Of a stretch of DNA of 54,142 bases, positions 7,952 to 15,893 are shown piece by piece. The translations under genes were made by a program, and so were the position numbers. The DNA is taken from assembly GCF_003626595.1 (NCBI RefSeq), contig NZ_RBAK01000022.1:1-54142 (forward strand), read 5' to 3'. Source of the DNA: Micromonospora endolithica (GTDB lineage: Bacteria; Actinomycetota; Actinomycetes; Mycobacteriales; Micromonosporaceae). The notes beneath the pieces are model-generated. The model was not told the DNA's origin and did no database searches. It was given only the letters and a program-made list of their open reading frames with translations. Positions within the stretch are counted from its first letter, which is position 1, and the number at the start of each line of letters is the position of its first letter.

Positions 7952-9241
7952 ATGGGCGCTGACCTGTCGCCGCTGCGCATCGCCGCCGCCGTCGAAGCCG
8001 GATCCCTGATCGTTCTGGTCGTCAACCGCCTCACCGTGCACCATCCCCTCGTCACCTCGGCCACCGGCCCGGTGCACGGCACCACCTACCTCGCCGTCAT
8101 CGCACTGGCCCTGCTCGCCTCCACCGCTCCCCGGCGCGCCCGCTACGCCGCCCTCGTGCCGGGAATCGGTGGCTACCTCGCCCTACGCCTGATGGACCGG
8201 GTCGGCTCGACGACATCCGCAGCGCCGATGTCAGTGCCCAGCGATCCTGCCGAAGCCCGCCCTGAGGACCTCGGAGGCCTCTGCGCGGGCACCGCCGATC
8301 CCGCCGGGTCCGAGACAGACAACGACATGGCCATCACCGTCGACGCTCTGGTGAAGGACTTCGGCCACGGCCGCGTGGTGGGGCCGCTCACCTTCACCGT
8401 GCCCTCGGGCAGCATCACCGGGTTCATCGGTCCCAACGGCGCGGGCAAGACCACCACCATCAGGATGCTCCTCGGCTTGATCCGCCCCACCGGCGGCGAC
8501 GCCACCGTCCTCGGCCAGTCCGTGCGCCAACCAGCCCGCTACCTCGCGTCGGTGGGCGCGCTCGTCGAGGGTCCCGCGAGTTATCCCGGACTGTCCGGAC
8601 GACAGAACCTGCGGGTGCACGCCCGCCTCGGCGGCATCCCCGCCGCGAGGATCGACGAGGTCCTGGACATGGTCGAACTCACCGACCGGGCAGATGACCG
8701 CGTGTCCCGCTATTCCTTCGGCATGCGTCAACGCCTCGGCATCGCCGCCGCGCTGCTGCCACGACCCCGCCTGCTCGTGCTCGACGAACCCGCCAACGGC
8801 CTCGACCCCCACGGCATCGCCGAACTGCGCCTGCTACTGCGTCGCCTCGCCGACGACGGCACCACATGTCTGATCTCCAGCCATTTGCTCAACGAGATCG
8901 AACACACCTGCGATCATCTCGTGGCCCTGCACCAGGGCAAGATCGTCTTCGCCGGCCCCCGCCGTGACCTCATCACATCCCGCTTACTGCTTCGCCCCGA
9001 GGATCCCAGCGCCCTACCCGCCCTCGCCGAGGTCCTGACCGGCCTGGGGTACCAGGCGCACCGTCGGGCAGGTGCCATGGTCATCGACGCGCCGGCCGCA
9101 GACGCCCCTGGATGCAACCGGGCCGCCATGGACGCGGGAATCACCCTGGCCGAGCTGCGTCCCGAGGCGACCGGTCTGGAACAGGCGTTCCTCGCCCTCA
9201 CCGCCGGCCAGCCGCAATCCCTGCCCGTAGGTCTGCGATGA
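7952..9241 (+). CDS. DUF3817-like membrane domain fused to an ABC transporter ATPase
   Basis: 429 residues in one uninterrupted frame. Residues 1-85 form a DUF3817-like membrane unit (LRIAAAVEAGSLIVLVVNRL, HGTTYLAVIALALLAST, AALVPGIGGYLALRLM). A polar linker (about 86-125) leads to a complete ABC-2 type ATPase: Walker A GPNGAGKTT (160-168), Q-loop region, signature FGMRQR (256-261), Walker B LLVLDEP (274-280) and switch His in ISSHLL. The alternative is two genes, the ATPase starting at the ATG at 8327, but no stop separates them and no clear ribosome binding site precedes 8327. The stop overlaps the permease start as ATGA, so they are translationally coupled. Confidence 0.85.
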   Translation: MGADLSPLRIAAAVEAGSLIVLVVNRLTVHHPLVTSATGPVHGTTYLAVIALALLASTAPRRARYAALVPGIGGYLALRLMDRVGSTTSAAPMSVPSDPAEARPEDLGGLCAGTADPAGSETDNDMAITVDALVKDFGHGRVVGPLTFTVPSGSITGFIGPNGAGKTTTIRMLLGLIRPTGGDATVLGQSVRQPARYLASVGALVEGPASYPGLSGRQNLRVHARLGGIPAARIDEVLDMVELTDRADDRVSRYSFGMRQRLGIAAALLPRPRLLVLDEPANGLDPHGIAELRLLLRRLADDGTTCLISSHLLNEIEHTCDHLVALHQGKIVFAGPRRDLITSRLLLRPEDPSALPALAEVLTGLGYQAHRRAGAMVIDAPAADAPGCNRAAMDAGITLAELRPEATGLEQAFLALTAGQPQSLPVGLR

Positions 9242-10026
9242 TCGGCACGTTCACCGCGACCTGGATCAAGCTCACGCGTCCCTTGCTGCTGCTCGCCGCT
9301 ACCGGCGCCACGATCGGCTTCGCCGTCATGGTCACCGTCGGCACCTTCCTGACAGCCGCCCGACCCGGCGGTTCCCGCCTCAGCGACCCCCCCATGCTGT
9401 TGGCAACCATGGGCGGTGCCACCGTTCCGGGAGATCTGATCAGCCGCATGGTGATGGTCCTCGGCGCGTTGACCCTCACCGTCTGCGCCGCCCATGTCGC
9501 CGGCGAATACCGCACCGGGACCCTGAGCATCCAACTGGTCCGCCAGCCGCAGCGGGGCACCTGGCTGGCAGGGACCAGCCTCGCTCTGGCCACGCTCGTG
9601 GTAGCGCTCGCCCTGGTCGCGGCAACGGCAGTGCTCGCGACGGCCCACCTCGCCGCGGCCCGCTACAGCGTCGACACCGCCGCCTGGCGCCAGACACGCG
9701 GCTGGGCGAGCGTCGCCTCGTCCACCGGGCTGATGACACTGGCCCTGCTCGGCTTCGCCGTCCTCGGCACGGCCCTCGCGCTCGTCCTGCGTTCGGCCAT
9801 CGCGGCCATCGGCAGCGGGCTCGTCTACGGTCTGGTCGAAGGACTCATCGCGGCCGTCTTCCCCGCCACCAGCGGCATCCTGCCCGGGCAACTCCTGTCC
9901 GCAGTCGCGTTCGGCGGCACGGACACCACCACGACCGCCACCGCCGCCCTGTGGGCCGCCGCCGTCACCGCCGCCGCAGCAGCCGCCGCCACCGTCGTCT
10001 TCCTCCGAAGGGACGTGACCGAGTGA
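9238..10026 (+). CDS. ABC-2 type transporter permease
   Basis: 262 residues with six hydrophobic segments: LLLLAATGATIGFAVMVTVG, MVMVLGALTLTVCAAHVAG, LATLVVALALVAATAVLATA, GLMTLALLGFAVLGTALALVL, IAAIGSGLVYGLVEGLIAAV and ALWAAAVTAAAAAAATVVFL. The loop GEYRTGTLSIQLVRQPQRG after the second segment is the typical coupling region of ABC-2 permeases that sit with a single ATPase (bacitracin/lantibiotic immunity or antibiotic efflux type). It starts with ATG at 9238 inside the ATPase stop. Likely forms the membrane half of an exporter under MarR control. Confidence 0.85.
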   Translation: MIGTFTATWIKLTRPLLLLAATGATIGFAVMVTVGTFLTAARPGGSRLSDPPMLLATMGGATVPGDLISRMVMVLGALTLTVCAAHVAGEYRTGTLSIQLVRQPQRGTWLAGTSLALATLVVALALVAATAVLATAHLAAARYSVDTAAWRQTRGWASVASSTGLMTLALLGFAVLGTALALVLRSAIAAIGSGLVYGLVEGLIAAVFPATSGILPGQLLSAVAFGGTDTTTTATAALWAAAVTAAAAAAATVVFLRRDVTE

Positions 10027-10402
10027 CACCAGTCCTCGTCCCGGCGCCACCCCGCGATGTCGGCAAGAACCTGTTCGCAGGACCCAGCCTGCGGTCGTCG
10101 AACCGATCGCTCTGAACGTCGCCGAGGGTCGTGCTGGCCCTGCTGTCGGCGTACGGGCCGCAGCGCAGCGCCGCGTACGTGACCGCGTACACAGCGGCCA
10201 TCGACATCCGCAAGCTCAGCGGCGAGCTGACGGCCACGCCACCACCAGCACCCAAAAGTCATCGGCTACACATGCAGACGTGGCCGCGCCCCGGGGGAAT
10301 CCGGATCCGATGTGCTAATGGCGAAGGATCCACCTTCGACGCTCACATCCGTGTACGGGAAGAGGTCAGGCGCGGGACAGCGGGCGCGCGTAGGGTCGAC
10401 GG
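10027..10402. other. Gene-poor stretch
   Basis: A plus-strand segment at about 10131-10255 reads LLSAYGPQRSAAYVTAYTAA and IDIRKLSGELTATPPPAP and looks protein-like, but has no plausible start or known family. Otherwise nothing assignable. Confidence 0.4.
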
Positions 10403-10852
10403 GTGGCGCGAGTGTTGGTAACGGGCATGTCGGGCGCGGGCAAGACCACGCTGCTGACGGAGCTGGCCCGTCGCGGTCACGAGACCATCGACACCGACTA
10501 TGACAGGTGGACGTTGCCGGACGGCGACTGGGACGAGCCGCGCATGGCGGCTTTGCTCGCACAGCGCGCTGCCATTGTCGTCTCGGGGACGGTAGCGAAC
10601 CAGGGCCGCTTCTACGACCGTTTCGACCACGTCGTCCTGCTGAACGCACCACTCGATGTTCTGCTCGATCGGGCCACGCAGCGGTCGACCAATCCGTACG
10701 GGAAGACAGCCGAGCATCGCGCAGAAATCACGCGCTACATGCGTGAGGTGCAACCGTTGCTCCGACGCGGCGCCACGGTCGAACTCGACGGCCAACGCCC
10801 GGTGGAAGAGCTGGCCGACATCGTCGAACAGTTACTCAGTCCGGCGTCCTGA
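10403..10852 (+). CDS. P-loop nucleotide kinase-like (AAA) protein
   Basis: 149 residues. Walker A GMSGAGKTT is at residues 8-16, followed by a shikimate/adenylate-kinase-like core: IDTDYDRWTLPDGDWDEPRM, AAIVVSGTVANQGRFYDRFDHVVLLNAPLDVLLDRATQRSTNPYGK and a LID-like Arg-rich region. The C-terminus ends VELDGQRPVEELADIVEQLL. Small orphan kinases of this type are common in actinobacteria and often annotated as AAA ATPase or nucleoside kinase; the substrate is unknown. The start is GTG at 10403. It seems monocistronic. Confidence 0.85.
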   Translation: MARVLVTGMSGAGKTTLLTELARRGHETIDTDYDRWTLPDGDWDEPRMAALLAQRAAIVVSGTVANQGRFYDRFDHVVLLNAPLDVLLDRATQRSTNPYGKTAEHRAEITRYMREVQPLLRRGATVELDGQRPVEELADIVEQLLSPAS

Positions 10853-11198
10853 ACTACTGCGACATGGCTGCCAGCCGATGCCCACCATTTTTCTCTCCGT
10901 GAGTCGGATGTGGGTCGTCATAGCCAGCCACCGTCCCGGCGTCCCGAATGCTCCGCGCCCGACCCGCACATCTGCCCTACCCAACTCTGCGCCAAGACCC
11001 GATCGCCGACACCCGCCCACCGGAGCTCGGCAGAGCGGATGGTTCGGGTACACCTCGAGGATTGCGCCGACCCACCGTAGGTGTTGTTCTACAGTCGGTG
11101 TCGAGCGATCGTGACCCCATACGGCACAGGTTGAACCACGCGCAGATCCCACCCCTCGTCGGTCGTCGCCTACGTCGTTCGAGCGGAGAGGATCCGTC
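10853..11198. other. Gene-poor stretch
   Basis: No family pattern in any frame. The last bases hold a GAGAGGA ribosome binding site for the next gene. Confidence 0.45.
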
Positions 11199-11864
11199 AT
11201 GAGCGTGGGTTTGCTGGCTCAGATCACGGGATTGGCGCTGCTGGATGCTCTTAACCCGGCGACGATCGCGGGGGTGGCGTTGTTGTTACTGGCGCCCATG
11301 AGTCGACCCGTACGCGCGGCGGGGATGTTCGTGGTCGGGGCCTATCTCACGGTCTTCGGTCTGGGCGCCGTCGTCTATCTGGGTGCCGGGGCTGCTGCCC
11401 AGGCGGTTGGGGACGGGCTGGTGTGGCTTCGTCGTGGTGCGTTCGCGGCTGCGGCGTTCGCTCTTGTGGTGGCCGGGATACGGCGGCTACGCCCCCGGAT
11501 CCGCCGGGCTGTCACTGTGCCTACATGGGTGAATTCGGGGACATCCGCCGGCCTCGGTGTTCTGATGACCGGCGCGGATCTTCCCAACGCTTTCCCCTAC
11601 TTCATCGCCATTGAGCGGGTGGTGCGATCCGGCACCAGTTGGCAGGCGGGTATGGCGCTGCTGGCTGGGTATGCGCTGGTCTATTGTCTGCCCTGTCTGG
11701 TGCTGCTGGTTGTCGGCGCGCTGCGCGGAGATCGGTTGCGGGAACGGTTGAGAGGTGTGTACCGGCGACTCGGCGCGGAAAGGCGGCAGCCCCGTAACGT
11801 CTGGGTGGCTGCCGCCTACCTGTTGGGTGCCTGCGTCCTCGTTGCCATCGCAGGCACCGCCTGA
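11199..11864 (+). CDS. GAP (LysE-like) family membrane protein
   Basis: 221 residues; ATG at 11199 preceded by GAGAGGA. It has six hydrophobic segments and the GAP/Sap-family opening LLDALNPATIAGVALLLLAP, followed by VVGAYLTVFGLGAVVYLGAG, GAFAAAAFALVVAGIRRLRP, the conserved D-L-P-N-A in GLGVLMTGADLPNAFPYF and LLAGYALVYCLPCLVLLVVG. The family includes mycobacterial proteins linked to glycolipid export and LysE-type exporters. Substrate unknown. It stands alone before a short tandem repeat. Confidence 0.82.
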   Translation: MSVGLLAQITGLALLDALNPATIAGVALLLLAPMSRPVRAAGMFVVGAYLTVFGLGAVVYLGAGAAAQAVGDGLVWLRRGAFAAAAFALVVAGIRRLRPRIRRAVTVPTWVNSGTSAGLGVLMTGADLPNAFPYFIAIERVVRSGTSWQAGMALLAGYALVYCLPCLVLLVVGALRGDRLRERLRGVYRRLGAERRQPRNVWVAAAYLLGACVLVAIAGTA

Positions 11865-11885
11865 CCGGGGTGAGGGCTGCCCGCT

Positions 11886-11934
11886 GGTCGGCGGTCGGCG
11901 GTCGGCGGTCGGCGGTCGGCGGTCGGCGGTCGGC
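11886..11934. repeat. Seven tandem copies of GGTCGGC
   Basis: Seven perfect head-to-tail heptamers, GGTCGGC, lie between the GAP-family stop and the convergent SDR stop, followed by a partial unit. The count is probably variable between strains by slippage. The position, in a short gap between convergent genes, suggests no coding role. Confidence 0.9.
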
Positions 11935-11966
11935 GGTTCGATCGTGGTGCCGCGCCGTTGGGTGTG

Positions 11967-12791
11967 CTAGGCAGTCCAGGTGCCGCTCGCGCCCGCGGTG
12001 ATGTCAAGGACGGCTCCTGAGATGTGGCGGGCGTTGTCGGAGAAGAGGAACATGACCGCCTCGGCAACGTCGTCGACGGCAACGGTGGTGACCGGCAGGG
12101 CGTGCGCAGGTGCATGCGGCATCGCATCGCCGTGCGAGGCGGGCAGGTCCGGACTGGGTATCTCCGGTGCAGTGTTGGTGTCGACGAGGGTCGGCGCGAC
12201 GGCGTTGACGGTGACGCCGTGTGGTCCGAGTTCGAGTGCGGCGCTTTTGACCAGGCCAATGAGGCCCCATTTGCTGGCGGCGTAGTGGGCGAGGTTCTCC
12301 ATGCCTCGACGGCCGGCCAGTGACGAGATGGCGACGATTCGGCCCTGACCGTTGGTGGTGAGGTAGGGCGTCACGGCGGAGAGCGTGTGGAACGCGCCGG
12401 TGAGGTTGACGTCGATGACGGTTTGCCATTGTTGCGGGGTCATGTCAGACAGCGGCACCCATCCGGCGACGCCCGCGTTGATCGCCACGAGGTGCAGGCC
12501 GCCAAGGCGATCGACTGCGTCTCGTACGGCTTCTCGCATGGCGTCGGGGTGGCGAACGTCGACGGTGAAGACCGCGGTACGTCGGCCGAGCGCGCTGATC
12601 GTGTCGCGGACGGCCGCCAGGTCATCGGGAGTGCTTGGCGTGGCGAATTCGTCGGGGGCGACCGGTGCGGCGATGTCCAGAAGGGCGACGTCTGCTCCTG
12701 CCTGGGCGGCGGAGATCGCGATGGCGCGGCCGATACCGCGGGCGGCGCCGGTGATCAGGGCGACTTTCCCGGTGAGGTGCTGTCTCGTCAC
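11967..12791 (-). CDS. Short-chain dehydrogenase/reductase (possibly mycofactocin-coupled)
   Basis: 274 residues from GTG 12791, which overlaps the reductase stop as GTGA. NAD-binding motif TGAARGIG (14-21), NAG in LVAINAGVAG (about 106-108), catalytic Ser157 in AISSLAG, and Y170-x-x-x-K174. Between the first two strands there is an inserted segment, DIAAPVAPDEFATPSTPDDL, like that of the carveol-dehydrogenase-type SDRs that depend on mycofactocin; this reading is inferred, since no mycofactocin genes are in the window. It is the last gene of a P450 operon and probably oxidises the alcohol made by the P450. Confidence 0.88.
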   Translation of the reverse strand: MTRQHLTGKVALITGAARGIGRAIAISAAQAGADVALLDIAAPVAPDEFATPSTPDDLAAVRDTISALGRRTAVFTVDVRHPDAMREAVRDAVDRLGGLHLVAINAGVAGWVPLSDMTPQQWQTVIDVNLTGAFHTLSAVTPYLTTNGQGRIVAISSLAGRRGMENLAHYAASKWGLIGLVKSAALELGPHGVTVNAVAPTLVDTNTAPEIPSPDLPASHGDAMPHAPAHALPVTTVAVDDVAEAVMFLFSDNARHISGAVLDITAGASGTWTA

Positions 12792-14074
12792 GTGTGCTCT
12801 CCTTCGGGCAGCAGGGTGTTGCTCGGGGGTTGGGTGGTTGTGGAGAGTTCGTCGAGGCGTTGGATGGGTGCCTGTGCGGCGATGAGTCGGTGCATGGTGG
12901 CCAGGTGGCGTGGCCGGTTGACGGAGACGGCGCCGACGAGGCGGTCGCCGTGGGCGTACGCGGCGAGAAAGCGGCGACCCGGGAGGGATCCGTCGATGAT
13001 CGTGACGCTGTCGGCCCGGTCCGGCATGCCGACTGATCGGATCTTGAGGGGGCCGATGTCGGACCAGAACGTCGGCACGTGGGCGTAGGGTAGGCGGTCC
13101 GCGGGGGCGGCGAGGAGGTTGTGGGCGGCGTTGTCGGCTTGCTCGCGGGCGTTGCTCCAGTGCCCGACTGCTGTCCTGCGGTGGTCGAAGACAGGGTTGG
13201 GCCAGCAGGTGACGTCGCCTGCGGCGACGATGCGGCCGTCGGGGTCCATCCCCGCGACGGCGCTGTACCGGTCGCACAGCAGATGCGGGCGGAGCACAGC
13301 GCCGCTGCCACGCAGCCAGGCGGTCGCGGGCAGCATCCCGAGGCCGATGACGGCGAGGTCGGCGGGAATGGTGGTGCCATCTGTGGTGCGGGCGGCGATC
13401 AGCCGATGGTGGTTGTCGCCGTCGAAGGCGGCCAGGGTGGTACCGGTGCGGACGGTGACACCGGCGTCGGCGAGGGTGGAGGCGATGCTGTTGCCGACGG
13501 GCACGCCGAGTTGCTGGCCGAGTAGCTGCGCCTGTTGTTCCACCAGCGTGACGTGGCAGCCGAGGGTCGCGGCGGCGTGCGCGATCTCGGCGCCGATGAA
13601 CCCGCCGCCGGCGATCAGGACGCGCTGCTGGTCGGCGGCGGCGATGGCGAGCCGCCGGCGCAGCGCCAGGGCGTCGTCGAGGGTCCGCAGGTAGTGAAGT
13701 CCGTCGAGGTGGGAACCGGGACCGTTCCACCGGCGGGCGTGGGCGCCGGTGGCGATGACCAGACCGTCGTAGTCGACGGCGGTGCCGTCGGCGGTGTGGA
13801 TCCGGCGGTGGCGGGGATCGAGTGCGACGGCGGCGGCTCCGAGGCGCCACCGCAGGTCCATCGACGGCTCGATCGGCAGGGCTACGGCGGGTACGCCGTT
13901 GGCGGGGGCGAGGAGTACCTGCTTGCTCAAGGGAGGGCGGTCGTAGGGACGGTGTGTCTCGTCGCCGACCATGGTGATCTCTCCGGTGAAGCCATGTCGA
14001 CGCAGGGCGTGTGCCGCGTGCAGGCCGGCCAGGGATGCGCCGGCGATGACGACACGGCGCAGTGGCGGGGTCAT
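12788..14074 (-). CDS. FAD-dependent ferredoxin reductase (rhodocoxin/putidaredoxin-reductase type)
   Basis: 428 residues; ATG at 14074, two bases past the ferredoxin stop. FAD-binding G-x-S-x-A-G (residues 9-14, VVIAGASLAGLHAA), the YDRPPLSK signature of the oxygenase-reductase family, the NAD-binding GGGFIGAEIA, and the second FAD motif GRIVAAGDVTCWPNP. The C-terminal domain (VPTFWSDIGPLKIRSVG) is also typical. It passes electrons from NAD(P)H to the adjacent ferredoxin and on to the P450. Length and motifs are normal and the gene looks intact. Confidence 0.93.
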   Translation of the reverse strand: MTPPLRRVVIAGASLAGLHAAHALRRHGFTGEITMVGDETHRPYDRPPLSKQVLLAPANGVPAVALPIEPSMDLRWRLGAAAVALDPRHRRIHTADGTAVDYDGLVIATGAHARRWNGPGSHLDGLHYLRTLDDALALRRRLAIAAADQQRVLIAGGGFIGAEIAHAAATLGCHVTLVEQQAQLLGQQLGVPVGNSIASTLADAGVTVRTGTTLAAFDGDNHHRLIAARTTDGTTIPADLAVIGLGMLPATAWLRGSGAVLRPHLLCDRYSAVAGMDPDGRIVAAGDVTCWPNPVFDHRRTAVGHWSNAREQADNAAHNLLAAPADRLPYAHVPTFWSDIGPLKIRSVGMPDRADSVTIIDGSLPGRRFLAAYAHGDRLVGAVSVNRPRHLATMHRLIAAQAPIQRLDELSTTTQPPSNTLLPEGEHT

Positions 14075-14076
14075 CG

Positions 14077-14268
14077 CTAGTCCGCGTCGAGGGTGATGGC
14101 CTGGACCGGACACGCGCGGGCGGCGGCGTGCAGCTGCCCGGCATCGACGTCGGTGACGTCGGAGCGGTACTGGAGTTCGCCGTCGTCGTCGAGTTCGAAG
14201 ACGGTGGGGGCTTCGAAACAGCAGTGGCCGTAGCGTTCGCAGCTGGTCATGTCGACGGTGACCTTCAA
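14077..14268 (-). CDS. 3Fe-4S-type ferredoxin
   Basis: 63 residues from a TTG start at 14268, chosen because AGAGGA lies eight bases upstream and the homologous region begins KVTVDMTSC. Cluster-binding cysteines are C10, C16 (CERYGHC) and C53 in ACPVQAI, the three-cysteine set of P450-type 3Fe-4S ferredoxins; C17 follows directly. The acidic centre (FELDDDGE) suits docking to reductase and P450. It sits between the P450 (34 bases upstream) and the reductase. A small gene easily missed because of its TTG start. Confidence 0.9.
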   Translation of the reverse strand: MKVTVDMTSCERYGHCCFEAPTVFELDDDGELQYRSDVTDVDAGQLHAAARACPVQAITLDAD

Positions 14269-14302
14269 GGCAGGGTTCCTCTCGTGCGAGGTGGACGGGG
14301 TG

Positions 14303-15664
14303 TCAGGCCGCCGTAGGGCGGTGTAGCCGCATGGGCACGTCACGGCCGGGCTGCAGGGTGAGCAGCGGCTGCGGAGTGATGACCAGGTCGGGATCCAGGT
14401 CCAGGCGGTAGCGTTGCGCGATGGTGGCGAGGATCAGCACGGCCTCGACGAGCGCGAAGCGGTTTCCCAGGCAGACGTGAGGTCCGCCGCCGAAGGGGAA
14501 CCAGGCGTAGGTGGGCATCGTGGCCAGGTTGTCGCCGAGGAAACGTTCCGGCCGGAACGCGTCAGGGGTGTCGAACCAGCGCGGATCGCGGTGGGTGGCC
14601 CACTGGCTCATCCACACGTTGGTGTCTCGGGCGATCGCGTGTCCCCCCAGAGTCACGTCGGCGGCTGCCTTGACCTGGAACAACCAGGCCGGCGGGTAGA
14701 GGCGCAGTGTTTCCTTGACCACGGCCTCGGTGTAGCGGAGCGCGACGTAGTCGGACATCTCCGGCGGGCGGTTGCCGACCACCTCGGTGATCTCCTGGAT
14801 CATCCGCTCGTACACGTGTGGGTTGCGGGCCAGCAGCTGGTACGCCCAGACCAGGGTGTTGCCGGTGGTCTCGTGGCCGGCGATGTACAGGGTCATCGTC
14901 TCGTCGCGCAGCTGCTTGTCACTCATAGGCTGCCCGTCGTCATCGCGCGCGTCGATGAGCATGCTCAACATGTCGTCCGGTCGGTCGCCGGTGGCAGCCT
15001 TGCGCTCGGCGATGATCCGGTAGAGCACCTGTTCCACCTGGCCGATCGCGGCCTTGAGTCGCCGGCGACCCGGTGTGGGCACGCTCGGGGGGATGAACAT
15101 GGTGACCCCGCGGAACTCCGCGCCGATCTCGCGGGACGCGACGTCCAGCGCGTCGCCGACGGTGGCCGCGTCACCGGATACGTCCGCTCCGAAGAGGGTC
15201 TTCGCCGCGATGCGTTGGGTCAGCGCCAGCATCTCCACTCTGATGTCGCGCGTCTCGCCCGGCCGCCAGCCCTGCAGCATCTGCTCGGTCAGCGTGACCA
15301 TGGTGTCGGCGTAACCGGCGATGCGACGGGGGTGCATGCCGGGCTGCATCATCTTGCGTTGCCGACGCCAGAACTCCCCGTGGGTGTTGATGATGCCCTG
15401 ACCGGCGAACAGGGTGAAGGCGTATCCGGAGTCGACGTCCATCGAGAAGGTCTTCTCGACGTTGAGGAACACGCTCTGGATGTCGTCCGGGTGGGCCACG
15501 AAGACGCTGTCCATGTTTCCGAGCCGCCACCGCACGATGTCGCCTCGTTCGCGCAGGGCGGTGAAGAAGGACAAAGGGTCTCGGGCGAAGCGCGGCAGGT
15601 GCCCGATGCCAGGCAGGCCACCGGGCATGACGGGGATAGGGGGCTTGCCTGGGGCGGAAGTCAT
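14303..15664 (-). CDS. Cytochrome P450 monooxygenase
   Basis: 453 residues with every key element: I-helix AGHETT (262-267), ExxR in KETLR (E318-R321), the PERF-type RPERFLG (371-377) and the heme loop FPFGGGPHVCLG with Cys398. The N-terminus has no membrane anchor, as expected for a bacterial soluble P450. The longer F/G region and AGHETTGNTL resemble bacterial class I enzymes acting on fatty acids or terpenoids, but the substrate cannot be read. It is the first gene of the P450-ferredoxin-reductase-SDR operon, 47 bases after a double palindromic operator shared with a divergent TetR gene. Confidence 0.95.
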   Translation of the reverse strand: MTSAPGKPPIPVMPGGLPGIGHLPRFARDPLSFFTALRERGDIVRWRLGNMDSVFVAHPDDIQSVFLNVEKTFSMDVDSGYAFTLFAGQGIINTHGEFWRRQRKMMQPGMHPRRIAGYADTMVTLTEQMLQGWRPGETRDIRVEMLALTQRIAAKTLFGADVSGDAATVGDALDVASREIGAEFRGVTMFIPPSVPTPGRRRLKAAIGQVEQVLYRIIAERKAATGDRPDDMLSMLIDARDDDGQPMSDKQLRDETMTLYIAGHETTGNTLVWAYQLLARNPHVYERMIQEITEVVGNRPPEMSDYVALRYTEAVVKETLRLYPPAWLFQVKAAADVTLGGHAIARDTNVWMSQWATHRDPRWFDTPDAFRPERFLGDNLATMPTYAWFPFGGGPHVCLGNRFALVEAVLILATIAQRYRLDLDPDLVITPQPLLTLQPGRDVPMRLHRPTAA

Positions 15665-15710
15665 CGGAGGACCTTCCTTCCGGGAACGCGATAGGCGGAG
15701 TGAACGTTCT

Positions 15711-15748
15711 GCATCTCATGTGAGACTTCAAAGTCTCACATGAGATGC
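15711..15748. promoter_or_regulatory. Perfect 38-base double TetR operator
   Basis: GCATCTCATGTGAGACTT and its exact reverse complement are separated by CA. Each arm itself contains a 12-base palindrome (TCTCA-TG-TGAGA at 15714-15725; TCTCA-CA-TGAGA at 15734-15745), centres 20 bases apart, near two helical turns. It lies between the P450 operon and the divergent TetR gene. Confidence 0.85.
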
Positions 15749-15893
15749 TGGCGGGTCAAGCGGGTGCGACGATCGTCGCGGTGACACAGGTTGGCCTGCG
15801 GCGATCTGGCAGGATCGGCGGACGGCCGGCCGGCGTGGGCGCGCTGCGCGACGCCGAGGCGACAGCGGACGGGATAAGGGAAGAAGCGGTGCG

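Noticed and set aside
8885..10050. Antisense frame opposite the ABC operon (378 codons)
   Set aside because: Gly/Asp/Glu-rich shadow with no recognisable domain.
11886..11934. Tandem repeats as a CRISPR array
   Set aside because: Units are only seven bases with no spacers.
11967..14144. A 725-codon minus-strand frame as one fusion protein
   Set aside because: Only its last third is the SDR; the rest is the shadow of the ferredoxin-reductase gene in another frame, with no family pattern.
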